Counted from the stretch's first letter, positions 23,796-36,114 are shown. The stretch is 64,000 nucleotides of DNA from Robertmurraya korlensis (GCF_023715225.1 NZ_JAMBNS010000006.1:124001-188000); one strand, 5' to 3'. The notes: generated by a model not told the origin, from the letters alone. A program made the numbers and translations.

Positions 23796-25676
23796 CTATA
23801 AATATTTTCGTTGATAATTGCTAATGGTGACAAGTGGCCAAATGTAGTTATAGCTATGATAATGAATATAAAAACCACCAGGCAAACCGGCCCCTGTTGG
23901 ATACTCGATCGTCCAATTTGTTTTTTCGAATGAGGATAAGAGGAATTCCATTCCAGTCTCTAATTCTTTAGTTGGTTTTTCATAATAATAAATTAGTGCA
24001 TCTAGAGCCCACGCGGTTTGTGATGGGGTACTAGCATAAAGGGGCGTATATTTCATCTTCATGTCACTTGAGCAGGATTCACCCCAGCCGCCATTATTGT
24101 TTTGAATCGAATTCAGCCAATTTATCGCTCGTTTAATTGTTGGATCAGATCGGCTAACCCCGCAAGCTAATAATCCGGTAACGGCAGCCCATGTACCGTA
24201 AATATAGCAAATTCCCCATCGGCCGTACCATGAACCATCCTCAAGTTGATGCTTCTTAAGCCAATTAATTCCTTTTTTAATTGTGGATGAATTTCTTTCG
24301 ATGTTCGTGTATTCTCCAAGAAAATGAAGTGTCCTACCAGTTAAATCAGCAGTGGATGGGTCAAATAGAACACGATCCTCGTATCTGAAAGGAATAAAGG
24401 AGAGCCACTTGTTCGTGATATTTTTTTCAAATGCAGCCCAACCACCGTCCTTGTTCTGCATAGAAGTTACCCAGTTTACTCCTTTTTCCCAAACGGTTGA
24501 AGGAATTTTTTTTGAAATGGTGGAAGGTGAAAGTGCACGTAATACAGCAGTCGTATCATCTATATCTGGAACCATCGTGTTGATTGGAGAAAATCCCCAA
24601 CCACCCGGTGGAGTGTCTGGACAATTTATCCTCCAATCACCAAAGGTAGTGTGTTGGTGGTTTATTAAGTATTGTGTGGAGCTTGCTATCATTGGATCCG
24701 AATCCTTTACACCTGCGATATGCAAGGCATTACTTATTAGGGCAGTATCCCAAACGGTGGATGGTGAGTTTTCAATATAATAGAGGTCTTTTTCTTCAAA
24801 AAGAAAAGATTTCATCCCCTCAATGGCATTTTTAATCAGGGGATGTTCTTTTTTGTATCCGAGTGCTATTAGGGAGTAAACCATAAAAAAAGTAGAACTA
24901 AAATAGCTATATAATGTACCATTTGATTCTATTCTTTCAAGCATGTAAGCTTCACCTTTATGAAAAGATTCTTCACGCATTTGTCCAGGTATTTCTGCTA
25001 GTTTTATAGCTTCTGATTTAATTTTTGAGATTAATTTTATTGAGCGGTTATCAATTTGCGAATGATCTTCTTCTCTAACAATATTCAAGTCTTCTAAAGA
25101 AGGACGTTGAGGGTGAACATTCTTAAAGTTTTTATTTGAACAAATGATAATCGGAACCCAGTGAGCTCTAGCGTAACCAACGATCTCAAACATGGAAATG
25201 GGTGACCAACTCGGTAAAAGCATGATTTCTATAGGAATGAGTTTAATAATGGTTGGCCAGGGGATTTGCCCTGTAATAGCTAACATGGATTTTGTTAACC
25301 ACTCCGATTTTTGAAGTCCCCCATTTTTGATAATAAAAGACTTTGCCCTTTGTAGAACCTCCGAATCCTTTGGTAAGTAACCTGAATAAAGGAGTGCAAA
25401 ATAACATTCAATCGTATTAGATAAGTTTCCGAATCTTTCATCATAATAAAGTTTCCATGAGCCATTGTTTTCTTGTTTTCTACATATCTCATGCACCAAT
25501 CGTTTAATGAGCATCTCCTCTGATTGGATGTTCAATGAACGTAACAAAATAATCATATATGCATTTGTCATTAAACTTCCTTCAAAACAAAACTTCCACG
25601 AACCATCTCTTCTCTGCTTATCTCTCAAGCTTTCAATTAAATGATCTTTCGCCTTCTTTAACTTTTCACTTCTCAT
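23796..25676 (-). CDS. sqhC: Squalene-hopene-cyclase-type terpene cyclase (sporulenol synthase)
   Basis: A 626-residue class II terpene cyclase with the catalytic DxDD box (VPDIDDTTA, about residue 365) and several QW motifs (QRRDGSW, QENNGSW, QNKDGGW, LEDGSW, NNNGGWGE). Length and sequence style match B. subtilis SqhC, which cyclises tetraprenyl-beta-curcumene to sporulenol in spores. No squalene-synthesis genes are adjacent. ATG 25676 is spaced 8 bases from AGAGGTG. The in-frame GTG at 25685 is inside that ribosome binding site. The LysM gene follows 86 bases downstream on the same strand. Confidence 0.88.
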   Translation of the reverse strand: MRSEKLKKAKDHLIESLRDKQRRDGSWKFCFEGSLMTNAYMIILLRSLNIQSEEMLIKRLVHEICRKQENNGSWKLYYDERFGNLSNTIECYFALLYSGYLPKDSEVLQRAKSFIIKNGGLQKSEWLTKSMLAITGQIPWPTIIKLIPIEIMLLPSWSPISMFEIVGYARAHWVPIIICSNKNFKNVHPQRPSLEDLNIVREEDHSQIDNRSIKLISKIKSEAIKLAEIPGQMREESFHKGEAYMLERIESNGTLYSYFSSTFFMVYSLIALGYKKEHPLIKNAIEGMKSFLFEEKDLYYIENSPSTVWDTALISNALHIAGVKDSDPMIASSTQYLINHQHTTFGDWRINCPDTPPGGWGFSPINTMVPDIDDTTAVLRALSPSTISKKIPSTVWEKGVNWVTSMQNKDGGWAAFEKNITNKWLSFIPFRYEDRVLFDPSTADLTGRTLHFLGEYTNIERNSSTIKKGINWLKKHQLEDGSWYGRWGICYIYGTWAAVTGLLACGVSRSDPTIKRAINWLNSIQNNNGGWGESCSSDMKMKYTPLYASTPSQTAWALDALIYYYEKPTKELETGMEFLLSSFEKTNWTIEYPTGAGLPGGFYIHYHSYNYIWPLVTISNYQRKYL

Positions 25677-25910
25677 TAGCACCACACCTCTTATTCGAGA
25701 TTGTCAGTTAAAAATATGAGCATTGATAAGAAAACATACGGTTTGAAGGGAAAGAACTTTTTTACATAATAACAAATGATATTTTAAAATAATTTTTAAT
25801 AAGAGCAAATTACTTATAAGTTGGTTTTTCCCTTTTATTTAAACCTACTCTGTCCCTTTACCAAAGCAGTAAACTACCATTCTAATATACTAAAATTTAC
25901 CAATTTTTCA

Positions 25911-25940
25911 TTGACCTATCTAAAAACATACACTTACAAT
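25911..25940 (+). promoter_or_regulatory. Promoter of the hut operon
   Basis: TTGACC (25911-25916), 18 bases, TACAAT (25935-25940), 74 bases upstream of hutH. Predicted start near 25947. Confidence 0.6.
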
Positions 25941-25951
25941 AGAATTACAAA

Positions 25952-25966
25952 AACTTTCAGAATATA
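25952..25966 (+). promoter_or_regulatory. CodY-like box at the hut promoter
   Basis: AACTTTCAGAATATA matches 12 of 15 positions of the CodY motif AATTTTCWGAAAATT. It begins about 5 bases after the predicted transcript start, a position compatible with repression. B. subtilis hut is known to be CodY-controlled. Confidence 0.4.
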
Positions 25967-26013
25967 TTATTTGAATGTTAGTCACTTAAAGAGGTGAAGT
26001 TGGAGGGAGAATC

Positions 26014-27507
26014 ATGAAGGTTGTGTTAACAGGTCAATCCTTAACCCTTTCGCAAGTTAAGGATATTTGCTATCGGTTTGCAACGGTAGAAATAGAAGAA
26101 GCAAGTATGAGGAAAGTTGAGGAATCTCGATACTCTGTTGAGGAAATTGTATCAAAAAAGAAAACGATCTATGGGATTACTACCGGCTTTGGGAAATTTA
26201 GTGATGTCATGATTGCGGAAAAAGATGTGAATGATTTGCAGTTAAATTTAATCCGCTCTCACGCGTGTGGAGTGGGTGATCCATTTCCAGAAGTTGTCTC
26301 ACGTGCAATGGTGCTCCTGCGTTTAAATGCTCTTCTTAAAGGGTTCTCAGGAGTAAGGGTAGAGATAATCAAACAGCTCCAAACTCTGTTAAATGAGCGG
26401 ATACATCCGGTTGTGCCTCAGCAGGGCTCGTTAGGCGCATCTGGAGACCTTGCTCCTTTATCACATTTAGCACTCGTGCTTATAGGTGAAGGACAAGTGC
26501 ATTTTGAAGGTGAAATATTTGAAGCGAGCGTCGTACTTAAAGAAAGAGGAATTAAACCTATTTCATTAAAGGCAAAGGAAGGATTGGCCCTAATTAATGG
26601 AACACAAGCAATGACTGCGCAAGGCGTCATTAATTGGATTGAATCAATGAGATTGTTTTACCAAAGTGAAGTCATTGCAGCGATGACAATTGAAGGTTTA
26701 GAAGGAATTATTGATGCCTTTCATCCTGCGATTCATGAAGCGCGTGGATATGTACAACAAACAGAAGTTGCTGGGAGAATGTGTGAGCTGCTTAAAGAAA
26801 GTAAGCTTATAACAAGTCAAGGCGAAAAGAGAGTTCAAGACGCGTATTCTTTACGATGCATTCCTCAGGTACATGGTGCGACGTTACAAGCATTAGATTA
26901 TGTAAAGGAAAAGCTCGAAATTGAAATGAATGCAGCAACCGATAATCCACTTATATTTAATAACGGCCAAATGGTCATTTCAGGTGGGAACTTCCACGGT
27001 CAACCGATAGCGTTCGCTATGGATTTTATGAAAATTGCCATGGCTGAACTCGCCAATATATCAGAACGTCGAATTGAACGGCTCGTCAACCCGGGATTAA
27101 ATGACCTCCCACCGTTTTTAAGTCCCCAACCAGGATTACAGTCAGGAGCAATGATCATGCAGTATTGTGCGGCTTCTCTTGTTTCTGAGAATAAGACTCT
27201 AGCACATCCAGCAAGTGTAGACTCTATCCCATCATCAGCTAACCAAGAAGACCACGTAAGCATGGGAACCATCGCCTCAAGGCACGCTTATATGATCATC
27301 CAAAATGTACGTCGTGTCCTAGCAATCGAATGCATATGTGCCCTTCAAGCTGTTCAATACCGCGGGATTGAAAAAATGGCCCCAGCTACTCTAGCTTTTT
27401 ATAAAGAAGCAAGAAAAATCGTACCATCTATTGATAGTGATCGAGTATATTCGAAAGATATTGAAAAGATGGCTGCCTGGTTGAAGGAAAAGGAGTTTGG
27501 TTATTAG
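26014..27507 (+). CDS. hutH: Histidine ammonia-lyase
   Basis: A 497-residue enzyme that deaminates L-histidine to trans-urocanate, the first step of the pathway. The MIO cofactor-forming Ala-Ser-Gly lies in [17 protein letters not shown] near 141-143. [10 protein letters not shown] near 53 and the C-terminal [19 protein letters not shown] are also typical. ATG 26014 follows GGAGGGAGAATC. First gene of hutHUIG. Confidence 0.96.
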   Translation: MKVVLTGQSLTLSQVKDICYRFATVEIEEASMRKVEESRYSVEEIVSKKKTIYGITTGFGKFSDVMIAEKDVNDLQLNLIRSHACGVGDPFPEVVSRAMVLLRLNALLKGFSGVRVEIIKQLQTLLNERIHPVVPQQGSLGASGDLAPLSHLALVLIGEGQVHFEGEIFEASVVLKERGIKPISLKAKEGLALINGTQAMTAQGVINWIESMRLFYQSEVIAAMTIEGLEGIIDAFHPAIHEARGYVQQTEVAGRMCELLKESKLITSQGEKRVQDAYSLRCIPQVHGATLQALDYVKEKLEIEMNAATDNPLIFNNGQMVISGGNFHGQPIAFAMDFMKIAMAELANISERRIERLVNPGLNDLPPFLSPQPGLQSGAMIMQYCAASLVSENKTLAHPASVDSIPSSANQEDHVSMGTIASRHAYMIIQNVRRVLAIECICALQAVQYRGIEKMAPATLAFYKEARKIVPSIDSDRVYSKDIEKMAAWLKEKEFGY

Positions 27508-27591
27508 ACGGGATTTCCTAGTACGAAGCGAATTGCTGCATTATCTTAACAGGACCACAACTACTGATTCAAAAGAAGGAGGATATGTTCA

Positions 27592-29262
27592 ATGAATGCA
27601 AACCAAAATCGTGTTGTTATAGCCAAACGAGGAAATCAAATGGAGTGTAAGGGCTGGGAACAGGAAGCCGCACTTCGCATGCTTTGTAATAATTTAGATC
27701 CTGATGTGGCGGAAAAACCGGAGGATCTTGTCGTTTACGGTGGAATTGGGAAAGCTGCTCGAAACTGGGAGGCATTTGACGCAATCGTTGAAACGTTAAA
27801 AAGGCTTGAAAATGATGAAACGTTGCTCATTCAATCAGGGAAACCTGTAGCCGTTTTCAAAACGCATGCTGCTGCACCTCGTGTTCTTTTATCTAATTCG
27901 GTCATTGTTCCGAAGTGGGCAAACTGGGAACATTTTCATGAGTTGGATCAAAAGGGACTCATGATGTATGGACAAATGACAGCAGGCAGCTGGATTTACA
28001 TCGGAACGCAAGGCATTTTACAGGGGACGTATGAAACATTTGCAGAGTTAGCAAGACAGCATTTCGGTGGTTCCTTACAAGGAACCATCACTTTAACTGC
28101 TGGTTTGGGTGGAATGGGTGGTGCGCAACCTTTGGCGGTCACGATGAATCGAGGAGTTTGTATCGCGGTTGAGGTCGATGTAGAGCGGGTGCAAAAGAGA
28201 ATCAAGACAAAATATTGTGACCGAGTCACACACTCTGTTGATGAGGCAATTGCCTGGGCGCAGGAGGCAAAGGTAAATGGATTACCACTTTCCATTGCAC
28301 TCGTTGGTAACGCTGCAGATATTCATCACGAACTGTTACAAAAAAAGATTCCTATAGACATTGTGACAGATCAAACATCCGCTCATGATCCTCTAAATGG
28401 TTATATTCCAAGTGGTCTCTCACTTGAAAAAGCTCAAATACTTCGAAATCAAGATCCTAGTAAATATATAAGTTTGTCCAAAAATTCCATGATGGTTCAT
28501 GTTCAAGCGATGCTTGAGTTTCAACGAAGTGGTTCCATCACGTTTGATTACGGTAATAATATTCGGCAGGTGGCGTTTGATGAAGGAGAGAAAAACGCAT
28601 TTAATTTTCCAGGCTTTGTTCCTGCTTTTATTCGACCGTTGTTTTGTGAAGGAAAAGGTCCGTTTCGCTGGGTAGCTTTATCAGGGGATCCCAATGATAT
28701 TTACCGTACCGATCAGTTAATCAGAGAGCTTTTTCCTGAAAATGAACCATTGCAAAGATGGATCACCATGGCTCAAGAAAAGGTGAGCTTCCAAGGGCTT
28801 CCGTCTCGTATTTGCTGGTTAGGATATGGTGAACGAGTGAAAATGGGTCTTGCGATTAATGAGTTGGTAAAAAAAGGTGAGTTAAAAGCGCCTATTGTAA
28901 TTGGACGTGATCATTTAGATTGTGGCTCAGTGGCTTCTCCAAACAGGGAGACAGAAGCAATGAAGGATGGTAGTGATACAGTTGGTGATTGGGCTATTTT
29001 AAATGCATTAATCAATGTGGCAGCAGGTGGATCTTGGATTTCTGTTCATCATGGAGGTGGTGTTGGCATGGGCTATTCCCTGCATGCAGGAATGGTAGTT
29101 GTAGCTGACGGGACAAAACTTGCACAGGAAAGATTACAACGCGTATTAACAACGGATCCAGGTATGGGGATTGTCCGCCATGCTGACGCTGGATATGAAA
29201 AAGCGTTAGAAGTGGCAAAAGAAAAAGGCGTGGATATTCCGATGCTCCGTAATAAAAATTGA
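27592..29262 (+). CDS. hutU: Urocanate hydratase
   Basis: 556 residues, the standard length. It converts urocanate to imidazolone propionate using tightly bound NAD. It has [17 protein letters not shown], the glycine-rich [15 protein letters not shown] near 175, the conserved cysteine region ([16 protein letters not shown]) and [18 protein letters not shown] 27592 after AAGGAGGATATG. Second gene of the operon, 84 bases after hutH. Confidence 0.96.
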   Translation: MNANQNRVVIAKRGNQMECKGWEQEAALRMLCNNLDPDVAEKPEDLVVYGGIGKAARNWEAFDAIVETLKRLENDETLLIQSGKPVAVFKTHAAAPRVLLSNSVIVPKWANWEHFHELDQKGLMMYGQMTAGSWIYIGTQGILQGTYETFAELARQHFGGSLQGTITLTAGLGGMGGAQPLAVTMNRGVCIAVEVDVERVQKRIKTKYCDRVTHSVDEAIAWAQEAKVNGLPLSIALVGNAADIHHELLQKKIPIDIVTDQTSAHDPLNGYIPSGLSLEKAQILRNQDPSKYISLSKNSMMVHVQAMLEFQRSGSITFDYGNNIRQVAFDEGEKNAFNFPGFVPAFIRPLFCEGKGPFRWVALSGDPNDIYRTDQLIRELFPENEPLQRWITMAQEKVSFQGLPSRICWLGYGERVKMGLAINELVKKGELKAPIVIGRDHLDCGSVASPNRETEAMKDGSDTVGDWAILNALINVAAGGSWISVHHGGGVGMGYSLHAGMVVVADGTKLAQERLQRVLTTDPGMGIVRHADAGYEKALEVAKEKGVDIPMLRNKN

Positions 29263-31477
<2,215 letters not shown>

Positions 31478-31492
31478 GGTATTTAATAGTTG

Positions 31493-31525
31493 AAAGGAGT
31501 AGCTTTTTGAAAAGCTGCTCCTTTT
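31493..31525. terminator. Terminator between hutG and convergent LLM gene
   Basis: A perfect-looking hairpin: AAAGGAG and AGCTTTT pair with AAAAGCT and CTCCTTT, with one unpaired or mismatched base, and T follows on both strands. It closes the hut operon and the convergent LLM gene. Confidence 0.8.
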
Positions 31526-31528
31526 GAT

Positions 31529-32527
31529 TTATTTTCTTAAAGCATCTGCGACAATCTCGTATGATTTCAATCTTGCTTCATGGTCAAAAATTTGCGTATG
31601 AATCATCAATTCGTCTGCTTGTGTATCATGTAAAAAGTCCTCGAGCTTTGCTTTTACCGTGTCTCGGTCCCCGACAATTGGTTCACCAAACTGTTGCAGT
31701 AGATTTGCCTTTTCATATGGACTCCAAAGCTCATCCATATTATCAACAGGCGGTGGAAGCTGACCAGGGTTACCTCTAATGAGATTAAGAAATTGTTGTT
31801 GCATGCTCGTTGCTAGTTTTTTCGCTTCTTCATTCGTATTTGCTGCAACGACATTTGCCGCAACCATTGCGTATGGTTTGTCTAACACGTCAGATGGACG
31901 GAAATGTTGGCGGTACAATTGCAAAGCAGGTAGAGTGTATAAAGGTGAAAAATGGCTAGCAAAGGCAAAAGGCAGCCCTAGTTGTCCGGCAAGCTGGGCA
32001 CTAAACCCGCTTGAACCAAGTAGCCAAATAGGAACGGTTTGACCTTCACCTGGAAAGGCACGTACCCTTTTATCATCACTAGGTATGAAGTAGGATTGTA
32101 ATTCATCTAGTTGCTCCGGAAAATCGTTTCCATCACTTCTTCGGTCTCTTCTTAATGCATGGGCCGTTATTTGGTCGGTTCCAGGAGCACGGCCAAGTCC
32201 TAAATCAATTCGGCCTGGAAACAAAGCTTCAAGTGTTCCAAACTGTTCTGCAATAACAAGGGGAGCATGGTTAGGAAGCATAATTCCACCCGAACCAACA
32301 CGGATTGTTGACGTATGGCCTGCCACATGAGAGATAACGACAGAGGTAGCTGCACTTGCTATCCCCGGCATATTATGATGCTCTGCAAGCCAATAGCGGT
32401 GATAACCTAAAGATTCGACGTGTTGAGCAAGAGCGGCAGAATTTCTCAACGCTTGTGAAGCAGATCCTCCTTGTACAATGGGAACTAAATCCAATACAGA
32501 AAGAGGAATATTTTTATTTTCAATCAT
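31529..32527 (-). CDS. LLM-class flavin-dependent oxidoreductase (bacterial luciferase-like)
   Basis: A 332-residue TIM-barrel flavoprotein of the YwcH/YceB type: [58 protein letters not shown] and [13 protein letters not shown]. This group uses reduced flavin to oxidise unknown substrates. Two starts are possible, ATG 32536 and ATG 32527. The second is better spaced from AAGAAG. Monocistronic. Confidence 0.85.
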   Translation of the reverse strand: MIENKNIPLSVLDLVPIVQGGSASQALRNSAALAQHVESLGYHRYWLAEHHNMPGIASAATSVVISHVAGHTSTIRVGSGGIMLPNHAPLVIAEQFGTLEALFPGRIDLGLGRAPGTDQITAHALRRDRRSDGNDFPEQLDELQSYFIPSDDKRVRAFPGEGQTVPIWLLGSSGFSAQLAGQLGLPFAFASHFSPLYTLPALQLYRQHFRPSDVLDKPYAMVAANVVAANTNEEAKKLATSMQQQFLNLIRGNPGQLPPPVDNMDELWSPYEKANLLQQFGEPIVGDRDTVKAKLEDFLHDTQADELMIHTQIFDHEARLKSYEIVADALRK

Positions 32528-32659
32528 ACCTATCATCTTCTTTCGTTTTCCTAAATAATGAACAGTTGTATTTTAGCAAGTAATTGCTTGTAATCAAAAT
32601 ATTTTGCTTCATAAATATGTTAAAATCATTTTATTGATTATGTATTGGGGTTGACATAT

Positions 32660-33658
32660 ATGACAAAAGTCGGATTAGTTATGAGAAAGATACAGTTTAG
32701 CGAGGCACAAGGCCCTCGAATATTTGCAGAGCGTTTAAAAGCAATCTCAAGTGAGCTTGGAGTAGAAATTGTATTTATCTCTCCTGAAAGACATGTAAGT
32801 GGATACGATTGGCTTCCAGGATTTGAACATGAAAAAGGAGACCTTGTCAATTATGATATCGTCTTAGACCAAATCTATTCTCAAAAAATAGACCATGTGA
32901 TTTACACGGTCTCTGGTTTTACTTTTTTAAATATGTTCTTAAAGAATAGTGTTTTATTTCCACATAGCTTTCCAGATCCTGCTTTAACAGGTTATGAAAT
33001 GATGAAGCCGTTTTACTCCATTGTGGACAAGGCTATTGTTCAAACTGAATTTTTAAAAGGTGAAATGGCCAGAAATTACGGTGTTCACGATGTGACTGTC
33101 ATCCCGATTGGTTTTAATGAGGAGATGGCAACTAAGTATTATGACCCTTCCCAAGTCGTTAACAATCGTCTCCTTTGGATTGGAAGAGATGAAGAAAACA
33201 GGCGTCCAGATCTAGTGATTGAATATGCGAAACAAAATCCTCAAACGGAGGTGTTCATGGTTTTTGGAGGCGAGCGTTATAGGGAAAGTATGAAAAAATA
33301 TGACATCCCTTCGAACGTGAAACTACAATTTGCACTTTCACAAGATGAAGTTTTTACCTTAATGAATTCTTCCAAAGTCTATTGGAGCAGCTCAAAGTTT
33401 GACACATTTGCCATGCCGCTAACAGAGGCACTAGCGATGGGGAAGATTGTTGTCAAACCTGAACATCCTTGTTACAACCATATTAGTGCACCACATTCTT
33501 TTGCTGGTAATGAGAAAAATTGGTTTGAGCTAGTAAATATGGCATTAAGTTCTCCTATTCAAACATCAAGCGTCAATCGTGACTATGCGTTTAGTGCATT
33601 TTCAAGTACTGTAATGAAAAAGGGATATGAGAAATTTTTCGAGGGTTGGATCAAATAA
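32660..33658 (+). CDS. Glycosyltransferase, GT4-like (GT-B fold)
   Basis: A 332-residue protein. The C-terminal half has GT4 features: VVNNRLLWIGRDEENRRPDLVIEY, FGGERYRESMKKY, FALSQDEVFTLMNSSKVYWSSSKFDTFAMPLTEALAMG (the E-x7-E-like end) and HPCYNH. The N-terminal half is a Rossmann-like acceptor domain. The sugar and acceptor are not predictable. ATG 32660 has only a weak GGGG upstream, and an in-frame TTG at 32645 is an alternative. It stands apart from any polysaccharide cluster. Confidence 0.75.
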   Translation: MTKVGLVMRKIQFSEAQGPRIFAERLKAISSELGVEIVFISPERHVSGYDWLPGFEHEKGDLVNYDIVLDQIYSQKIDHVIYTVSGFTFLNMFLKNSVLFPHSFPDPALTGYEMMKPFYSIVDKAIVQTEFLKGEMARNYGVHDVTVIPIGFNEEMATKYYDPSQVVNNRLLWIGRDEENRRPDLVIEYAKQNPQTEVFMVFGGERYRESMKKYDIPSNVKLQFALSQDEVFTLMNSSKVYWSSSKFDTFAMPLTEALAMGKIVVKPEHPCYNHISAPHSFAGNEKNWFELVNMALSSPIQTSSVNRDYAFSAFSSTVMKKGYEKFFEGWIK

Positions 33659-33743
33659 AGAAGCTAGCATAACAACCAATCTTAGGAGCACAATAAGGAG
33701 GGTGTTAGTTCACCCAAAAACGATGTGTGGAGGGATTCAAGCG

Positions 33744-33917
33744 ATGAATATACGCGAAGGGTTAATTCCAACTGCATTAGGTTCTGCTGTGACTGCCACT
33801 GGATATGCACTGAAACAAAAACGTGGAACCAACAAAATGGTTGCGAATACGGTTTTTGGATTCGGCTTAGCACATGTCGTTTTAGGGGTCATTGACCTAG
33901 TCCAACACCGTCGTTAA
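33744..33917 (+). CDS. Small membrane-associated protein, unknown function
   Basis: A 57-residue protein beginning MNIREGLIPTALGSAVTATG, with a second hydrophobic stretch (ANTVFGFGLAHVVLGVIDLV) and a basic end QHRR. Two short glycine/alanine-rich hydrophobic helices suggest a small membrane protein. ATG 33744 lies 9 bases after GGAGGG. The frame is open much further upstream, into the glycosyltransferase, but those starts lack ribosome binding sites. Family not recognised. Confidence 0.65.
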   Translation: MNIREGLIPTALGSAVTATGYALKQKRGTNKMVANTVFGFGLAHVVLGVIDLVQHRR

Positions 33918-33921
33918 AAGA

Positions 33922-33948
33922 AACGAGCAGCGAATGCTGCTCGTTTTT
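33922..33948 (+). terminator. Intrinsic terminator
   Basis: AACGAGCAGC (33922-33931), loop GAAT, GCTGCTCGTT (33936-33945), then T. Confidence 0.9.
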
Positions 33949-33979
33949 CGTTTGAAGGTTAACAGTAATTATATTATGT

Positions 33980-34030
33980 AAACTAAAAAACAAAGTGGCT
34001 TAGAGAATGAGCCACTTTGTTTTTTAGTTT
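33980..34030. terminator. Long inverted repeat / terminator of the small coiled-coil gene
   Basis: A 21-base arm at 33980-34000 pairs perfectly with 34010-34030 across a 9-base loop. The central GC part is AAAGTGGCT/AGCCACTTT, with A and T tracts outside, so it terminates on either strand. The minus-strand gene's stop codon lies within it. Confidence 0.85.
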
Positions 34031-34194
34031 TCTATTGAATGATAGTAGGCCAATTCTTTCTCAATTTCCTGCAGCTTTCCTTCTAGTTTTTCAACAGATT
34101 GATTAAATGATTCAAGCTTTTCAATATCATTTTGAATTTGTACATATTCCACTTTTAGCTCTGTAATCTTTTGTTCAATTTCTTGATTTGTCAT
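34024..34194 (-). CDS. Small coiled-coil protein (SE1832-like)
   Basis: A 56-residue frame found by reading the minus strand. It starts MTNQEIEQKITELKVEYVQI and continues as a heptad-patterned, Glu/Lys-rich helix (ESFNQSVEKLEGKLQEIEKEL) ending YYHSIEN. It matches the style of the small SE1832-type family in Firmicutes, whose function is unknown. The ATG is preceded by GTGGTG at 7 bases. Ends inside the strong terminator at 33980-34030. Confidence 0.65.
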   Translation of the reverse strand: MTNQEIEQKITELKVEYVQIQNDIEKLESFNQSVEKLEGKLQEIEKELAYYHSIEN

Positions 34195-34282
34195 CCTTTC
34201 ACACCACTTTCAATTTTTTTATGCATAGTTTTAGTGTAGCGCAGAAAGCTAAAATGTACAAAAAAGTAAGGAGGTATGAAAA

Positions 34283-34468
34283 ATGAGTGACTGGAATGAA
34301 CAAGCCGCACCAAACAATAATCTTTCTCCTAAAACCATTCGTACATCAAACCTTGTTAGGCAGAAGGGTTCAAACACAGATGAATTTTCAGAAGAGCTAG
34401 CAGATGGGGGAGAGAGAGACGATCTAATTAACAAGCAATTAAAAAGTCACCAGCCAGGTATGGGCTGA
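34283..34468 (+). CDS. Small hydrophilic protein, unknown
   Basis: A 61-residue polar protein rich in Asn, Ser and Glu (NEQAAPNNNLSPKTIRTSN, TDEFSEELADGGERDDLINK), probably disordered. No family recognised. It is supported as a gene by an excellent AAGGAGGT ribosome binding site 7 bases before ATG and by an intrinsic terminator right after. The divergent coiled-coil gene shares its upstream region. Confidence 0.6.
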   Translation: MSDWNEQAAPNNNLSPKTIRTSNLVRQKGSNTDEFSEELADGGERDDLINKQLKSHQPGMG

Positions 34469-34477
34469 TCTGTTCGT

Positions 34478-34501
34478 AAAAGCACCCTTTGGGGTGCTTT
34501 T
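34478..34501. terminator. Bidirectional terminator
   Basis: AAAAGCACCC (34478-34487), loop TTTG, GGGTGCTTTT (34492-34501). It separates two small convergent genes. Confidence 0.85.
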
Positions 34502-34760
34502 ATAAGTTTTCATTTTGCTGTTTAATTTCATCTCCAGTAATGATTTGGTTTGCTACTTCTTGATTTTTGTGCTCATCAACCGAATCACCAGGAATATTTT
34601 TTAAATTAGGAAAATCGCCGCCATTTTGGATGGTTACTTGATTTTGCTTGGCTGCATTGGTTAAGTATTCGTTATTTTTTTTCACCATATCATCTCCTTT
34701 TTCATAGGCTTTGACAAATTTCACTTGTTTATGCCCATAGTGTTCTGCAGGAATTTCCAT
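34500..34760 (-). CDS. Small protein of unknown function
   Basis: An 86-residue polar protein. It begins MEIPAEHYGHKQVKFVKAYE, then has Asn/Gln-rich stretches (NAAKQNQVTIQNGGDFPNLK, KNQEVANQIITGDEIKQQ). It has no membrane segment or cysteine. No family recognised. ATG 34760 follows GAGGAT at 9 bases. Divergent from the erythromycin-esterase-like gene. Confidence 0.6.
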   Translation of the reverse strand: MEIPAEHYGHKQVKFVKAYEKGDDMVKKNNEYLTNAAKQNQVTIQNGGDFPNLKNIPGDSVDEHKNQEVANQIITGDEIKQQNENL

Positions 34761-34813
34761 GCTTTGTTCATCCTCTGTTTGGAAAAAATAAAGCTCATGA
34801 TAGGAGGGGACAT

Positions 34814-36073
34814 ATGCGTATTTATGACAAGAGAATTAAAGATATACAAAATCATTCTGTTCGTTTTGACACCTATGATGATTTATCTGAAATTGTTGAG
34901 GTAGCTGGGGAAGCCGATTTTGTTTTATTAGGGGAAGCTACCCACGGTACAAGTGAATTCTATAAAATTCGAGCTGAACTCACAAAGAAATTAATAGTAG
35001 AAAAAGGCTTTTCCTTTGTTGCTGTTGAGGGAGATTGGCCATCTTGTTTTACGGTCAATGAGTATGCTAAGGGCTATCGAGGTGGAGTAGCAAAAGATGC
35101 ATTTTCTCATTTTGACCGCTGGCCAACATGGATGTGGGCAAATGAAGAAGTCTTGGATTTTATCGCTTGGTTAAAGCAATATAACGAAAGGACTCATTCG
35201 CAAGTTGGTTTTTATGGAATTGATGTGTACAGTCTTTGGGAGTCGATGGATGAAATCATTTACCAGCTTGAAAAAGTGTCACCTTCTATGGTTGAATCTG
35301 CGAAAAAAGCTTTCGAATGTTTTGAACCATTTAACCGTAAAGTAGAAGACTATGCGGTGTCTGCCGCTTTTTATGGGGAAGGTTGTACAGAGGAAGTATT
35401 AAATGTATTAGTAACCCTTCAACAAAATAAGCACAAATATGATGGGAATAACGAACAAGGATTAAATATCGACATAAACAGTTTGGTGATGTTAAATGCA
35501 GAGCGATATTATCGGGCCATGGCTAAAAGGGGTCCAGATGACTGGAATATACGTGATGGCCATATGGTAACTGCAATAGAAAAAATCATAGCATCTTATC
35601 AAAAAAAGGCGAAATGTGTGGTGTGGGAACATAATACCCATATAGGAGATGCTCGTGCGACTGACATGGCGGAGGAAGGGGTAGTAAATGTAGGCCAATT
35701 GTTACGAGAGAAGTACGGAAATAGTGTGTATGCGGTTGGGTTCGGTACCCATCGTGGAACGGTAATTGCGGCTCGTGAATGGGGTGGAAAGGTTGAGGAG
35801 CTTCCGGTACCCAATGCTAGAAAGGGAAGCTGGGAGTACATTGTCCACGAAGCAGGATCTTATAATAAATACTTTTTGTTTGATGACCAAAACAGAGCGT
35901 TGTTTAATGATGTCATTGGACATCGTGCAATCGGTGTAGTATATAACCCTGAAGTAGAGCATCTAGGAAATTATGTACCAACTAGAGTTTCTGACCGATA
36001 CGATTGTTTTATTCATGTAGATGAAACAAATGCCTTATCCCCATTATTTACAAAGCAATCTGTTAAAATATAA
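34814..36073 (+). CDS. Erythromycin-esterase family protein
   Basis: A 419-residue protein of the Ere family: VLLGEATHGTSEFYKIRAEL near residue 38 with the conserved Glu-His pair, VAVEGDWPSCFTVN, and CVVWEHNTHIGDARATDM near 270. True Ere enzymes hydrolyse the macrolide lactone ring, but most chromosomal homologues, including Bacillus succinoglycan-type relatives, have unknown substrates. I would not infer macrolide resistance from this gene alone. Start behind AGGAGGGG. Ends in a strong terminator. Confidence 0.82.
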   Translation: MRIYDKRIKDIQNHSVRFDTYDDLSEIVEVAGEADFVLLGEATHGTSEFYKIRAELTKKLIVEKGFSFVAVEGDWPSCFTVNEYAKGYRGGVAKDAFSHFDRWPTWMWANEEVLDFIAWLKQYNERTHSQVGFYGIDVYSLWESMDEIIYQLEKVSPSMVESAKKAFECFEPFNRKVEDYAVSAAFYGEGCTEEVLNVLVTLQQNKHKYDGNNEQGLNIDINSLVMLNAERYYRAMAKRGPDDWNIRDGHMVTAIEKIIASYQKKAKCVVWEHNTHIGDARATDMAEEGVVNVGQLLREKYGNSVYAVGFGTHRGTVIAAREWGGKVEELPVPNARKGSWEYIVHEAGSYNKYFLFDDQNRALFNDVIGHRAIGVVYNPEVEHLGNYVPTRVSDRYDCFIHVDETNALSPLFTKQSVKI

Positions 36074-36100
36074 AATCGGTTGGGTTATCCCAACCGATTT
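36073..36100. terminator. Terminator between Ere-like gene and ykuS
   Basis: AAATCGGTTGGG (36073-36084), loop TTAT, CCCAACCGATTT (36089-36100). 12-bp perfect stem. Confidence 0.85.
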
Positions 36101-36114
36101 CTATTATTTACTGC

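Larger units (their letters stand above)
25677..26013. other. Divergent intergenic region sqhC / hut
   Basis: A 337-base AT-rich gap with no credible gene. It contains the hut promoter (25911-25940), a CodY-like box (25952-25966) and a short palindrome ACTTATAAGT (25812-25821) of unknown meaning. No hutP gene and no leader terminator of the HutP-controlled type are visible between promoter and hutH. Confidence 0.6.

Noticed and set aside
34814-36073. Macrolide-resistance call for the Ere-family protein
   Set aside because: Family membership is clear, but most chromosomal members have unproven substrates and there is no resistance context.
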